The position numbers and the translations under genes were made by a program. Source: Candidatus Aminicenantota bacterium (GTDB lineage: Bacteria > Acidobacteriota > Aminicenantia > S016-38). From it: 6,010 bases of DNA. The notes beneath the pieces are model-generated. The model did no database searches and was not told the DNA's origin. It was given only the letters and a program-made list of their open reading frames with translations. The stretch covers positions 1 through 6,010 of the forward strand of contig JAMOUL010000308.1 in NCBI GenBank assembly GCA_027062035.1, in the 5' to 3' direction. Shown here in pieces: positions 5,608 to 6,010 of the stretch (its first letter is position 1; every line of letters starts with the position of its first letter).

Positions 5608-6010
5608 AGAATTTAATCTCTTTCCCAGAAAATATTCAGCCTGAGAAAGGAGAGAAATTAAAAGCCTGGGAGAAATATTTGTCCTTGAAAATTCTGTTGG
5701 TGGAGTTCTAAGTTGTTTTCTGAACGAAGAAGAAATTTTCCTCTCCACCGGAAATCCCTCCAGCTTCAGCGTCCAGAATAAAATGTAAAAGGAGAGGGCA
5801 GAAGGATTCTTCCTTATCAAAGGAATGGTAGTTTCCAGAAGTCGGAATATTTTTTCCCTTGGCACATTTTCCGGAAGAATTTCCAGGAGGATTTCCTGAA
5901 GAGCGGAGAGGAATGGATAAATTCCCGGGTCAGATAGAAGGGAAAATCCCGGGGTGATAAGTTCTGTTGTCTCAAGGGTTAATCCTCCTTTCCAGCTTTC
6001 CCAGATGGTG
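5572..6010 (-). CDS. recO: RecO-like DNA repair protein, C-terminal part (5' end beyond window edge)
   Basis: The minus-strand frame is open from the right edge (first full codon at 6009) to a TAA at 5574-5572, giving 145 residues. An in-frame GTG at 5865 is internal, since the frame continues upstream with similar sequence; this is a partial gene, not a 97-residue one. The pattern fits the alpha-helical C-terminal half of RecO: a helical stretch ending LQEILLEILPEN, then IFRLLETTIPLI, then ALSFYILFWTLKLEGFPVE (like the FELRLLxLLGYxPxL segment), and finally an AEYFLGKRLNSL end resembling YHLGRPLKS. RecO loads RecA on SSB-coated DNA with RecR in the RecFOR pathway. The Cys4 zinc site common in RecO is absent; the fragment has no cysteine, and the segment between the two conserved blocks is short. 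Divergence makes the name likely rather than certain. It is the last gene of a unit entering from the right. Confidence 0.68.
   Translation of the reverse strand, partial: TIWESWKGGLTLETTELITPGFSLLSDPGIYPFLSALQEILLEILPENVPREKIFRLLETTIPLIRKNPSALSFYILFWTLKLEGFPVERKISSSFRKQLRTPPTEFSRTNISPRLLISLLSQAEYFLGKRLNSLIHLKAILKIS

Noticed and set aside
5612..5662. Imperfect hairpin (TTTAATCTCTTTC and GAAAGGAGAGAAATTAAA) after the HAMP-like gene
   Set aside because: The arms pair only with bulges, the stem is AT-rich and there is no T run. It lies inside the recO-like coding sequence, so I do not call it a terminator.

Overview
The window looks like chromosomal DNA of a thermophilic or deep-branching Gram-negative bacterium. 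The evidence is indirect. Arginine is coded mostly by AGA/AGG, isoleucine often by ATA, and the proteins are rich in Lys, Glu and Arg. A Myxococcus-type MglA polarity GTPase occurs beside a lytic transglycosylase with an export signal and LysM repeats. I cannot name the phylum; Aquificota, Thermodesulfobacteria or a thermophilic candidate phylum such as WOR-3/Hydrothermae would all fit. I see no insertion sequence, phage gene, CRISPR array, tRNA or rRNA.

Layout, left to right. Positions 1-3132 hold a three-gene minus-strand operon, transcribed mglA-like GTPase, then mltD-like transglycosylase, then comM/yifB (cut by the left edge). Both junctions are 4-base stop/start overlaps (GTGA and ATGA). 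A strong sigma70-type promoter sits directly against the mglA start, so that transcript is probably leaderless. Next, a GC-rich hairpin with a T run (3191-3219) ends the preceding unit, a single gdhA gene (3245-4600, minus) for hexameric, probably NADP-dependent glutamate dehydrogenase with a strong Shine-Dalgarno. Positions 4601-5106 are an AT-rich divergent intergenic region with a 10-bp inverted repeat and candidate promoters on both sides. On the plus strand, 5107-5607 encodes a small two-TM protein with a HAMP-like cytoplasmic tail, also with a promoter abutting the start codon. Its 3' end overlaps, convergently by 36 bp, the 3' end of a minus-strand recO-like gene whose 5' part lies beyond the right edge.

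How the genes may work together. The most interesting unit is the coupled mglA-mltD-comM operon. It combines a polarity GTPase with an unusual acidic tail and an extra C-terminal domain, a peptidoglycan-cleaving enzyme, and a helicase of the family that acts in natural transformation. A link to polar pili, wall remodelling and DNA uptake is a testable inference, not something the sequence proves. The mglB gene for the usual GAP partner is not adjacent. gdhA is an ordinary nitrogen-assimilation gene in its own transcription unit.
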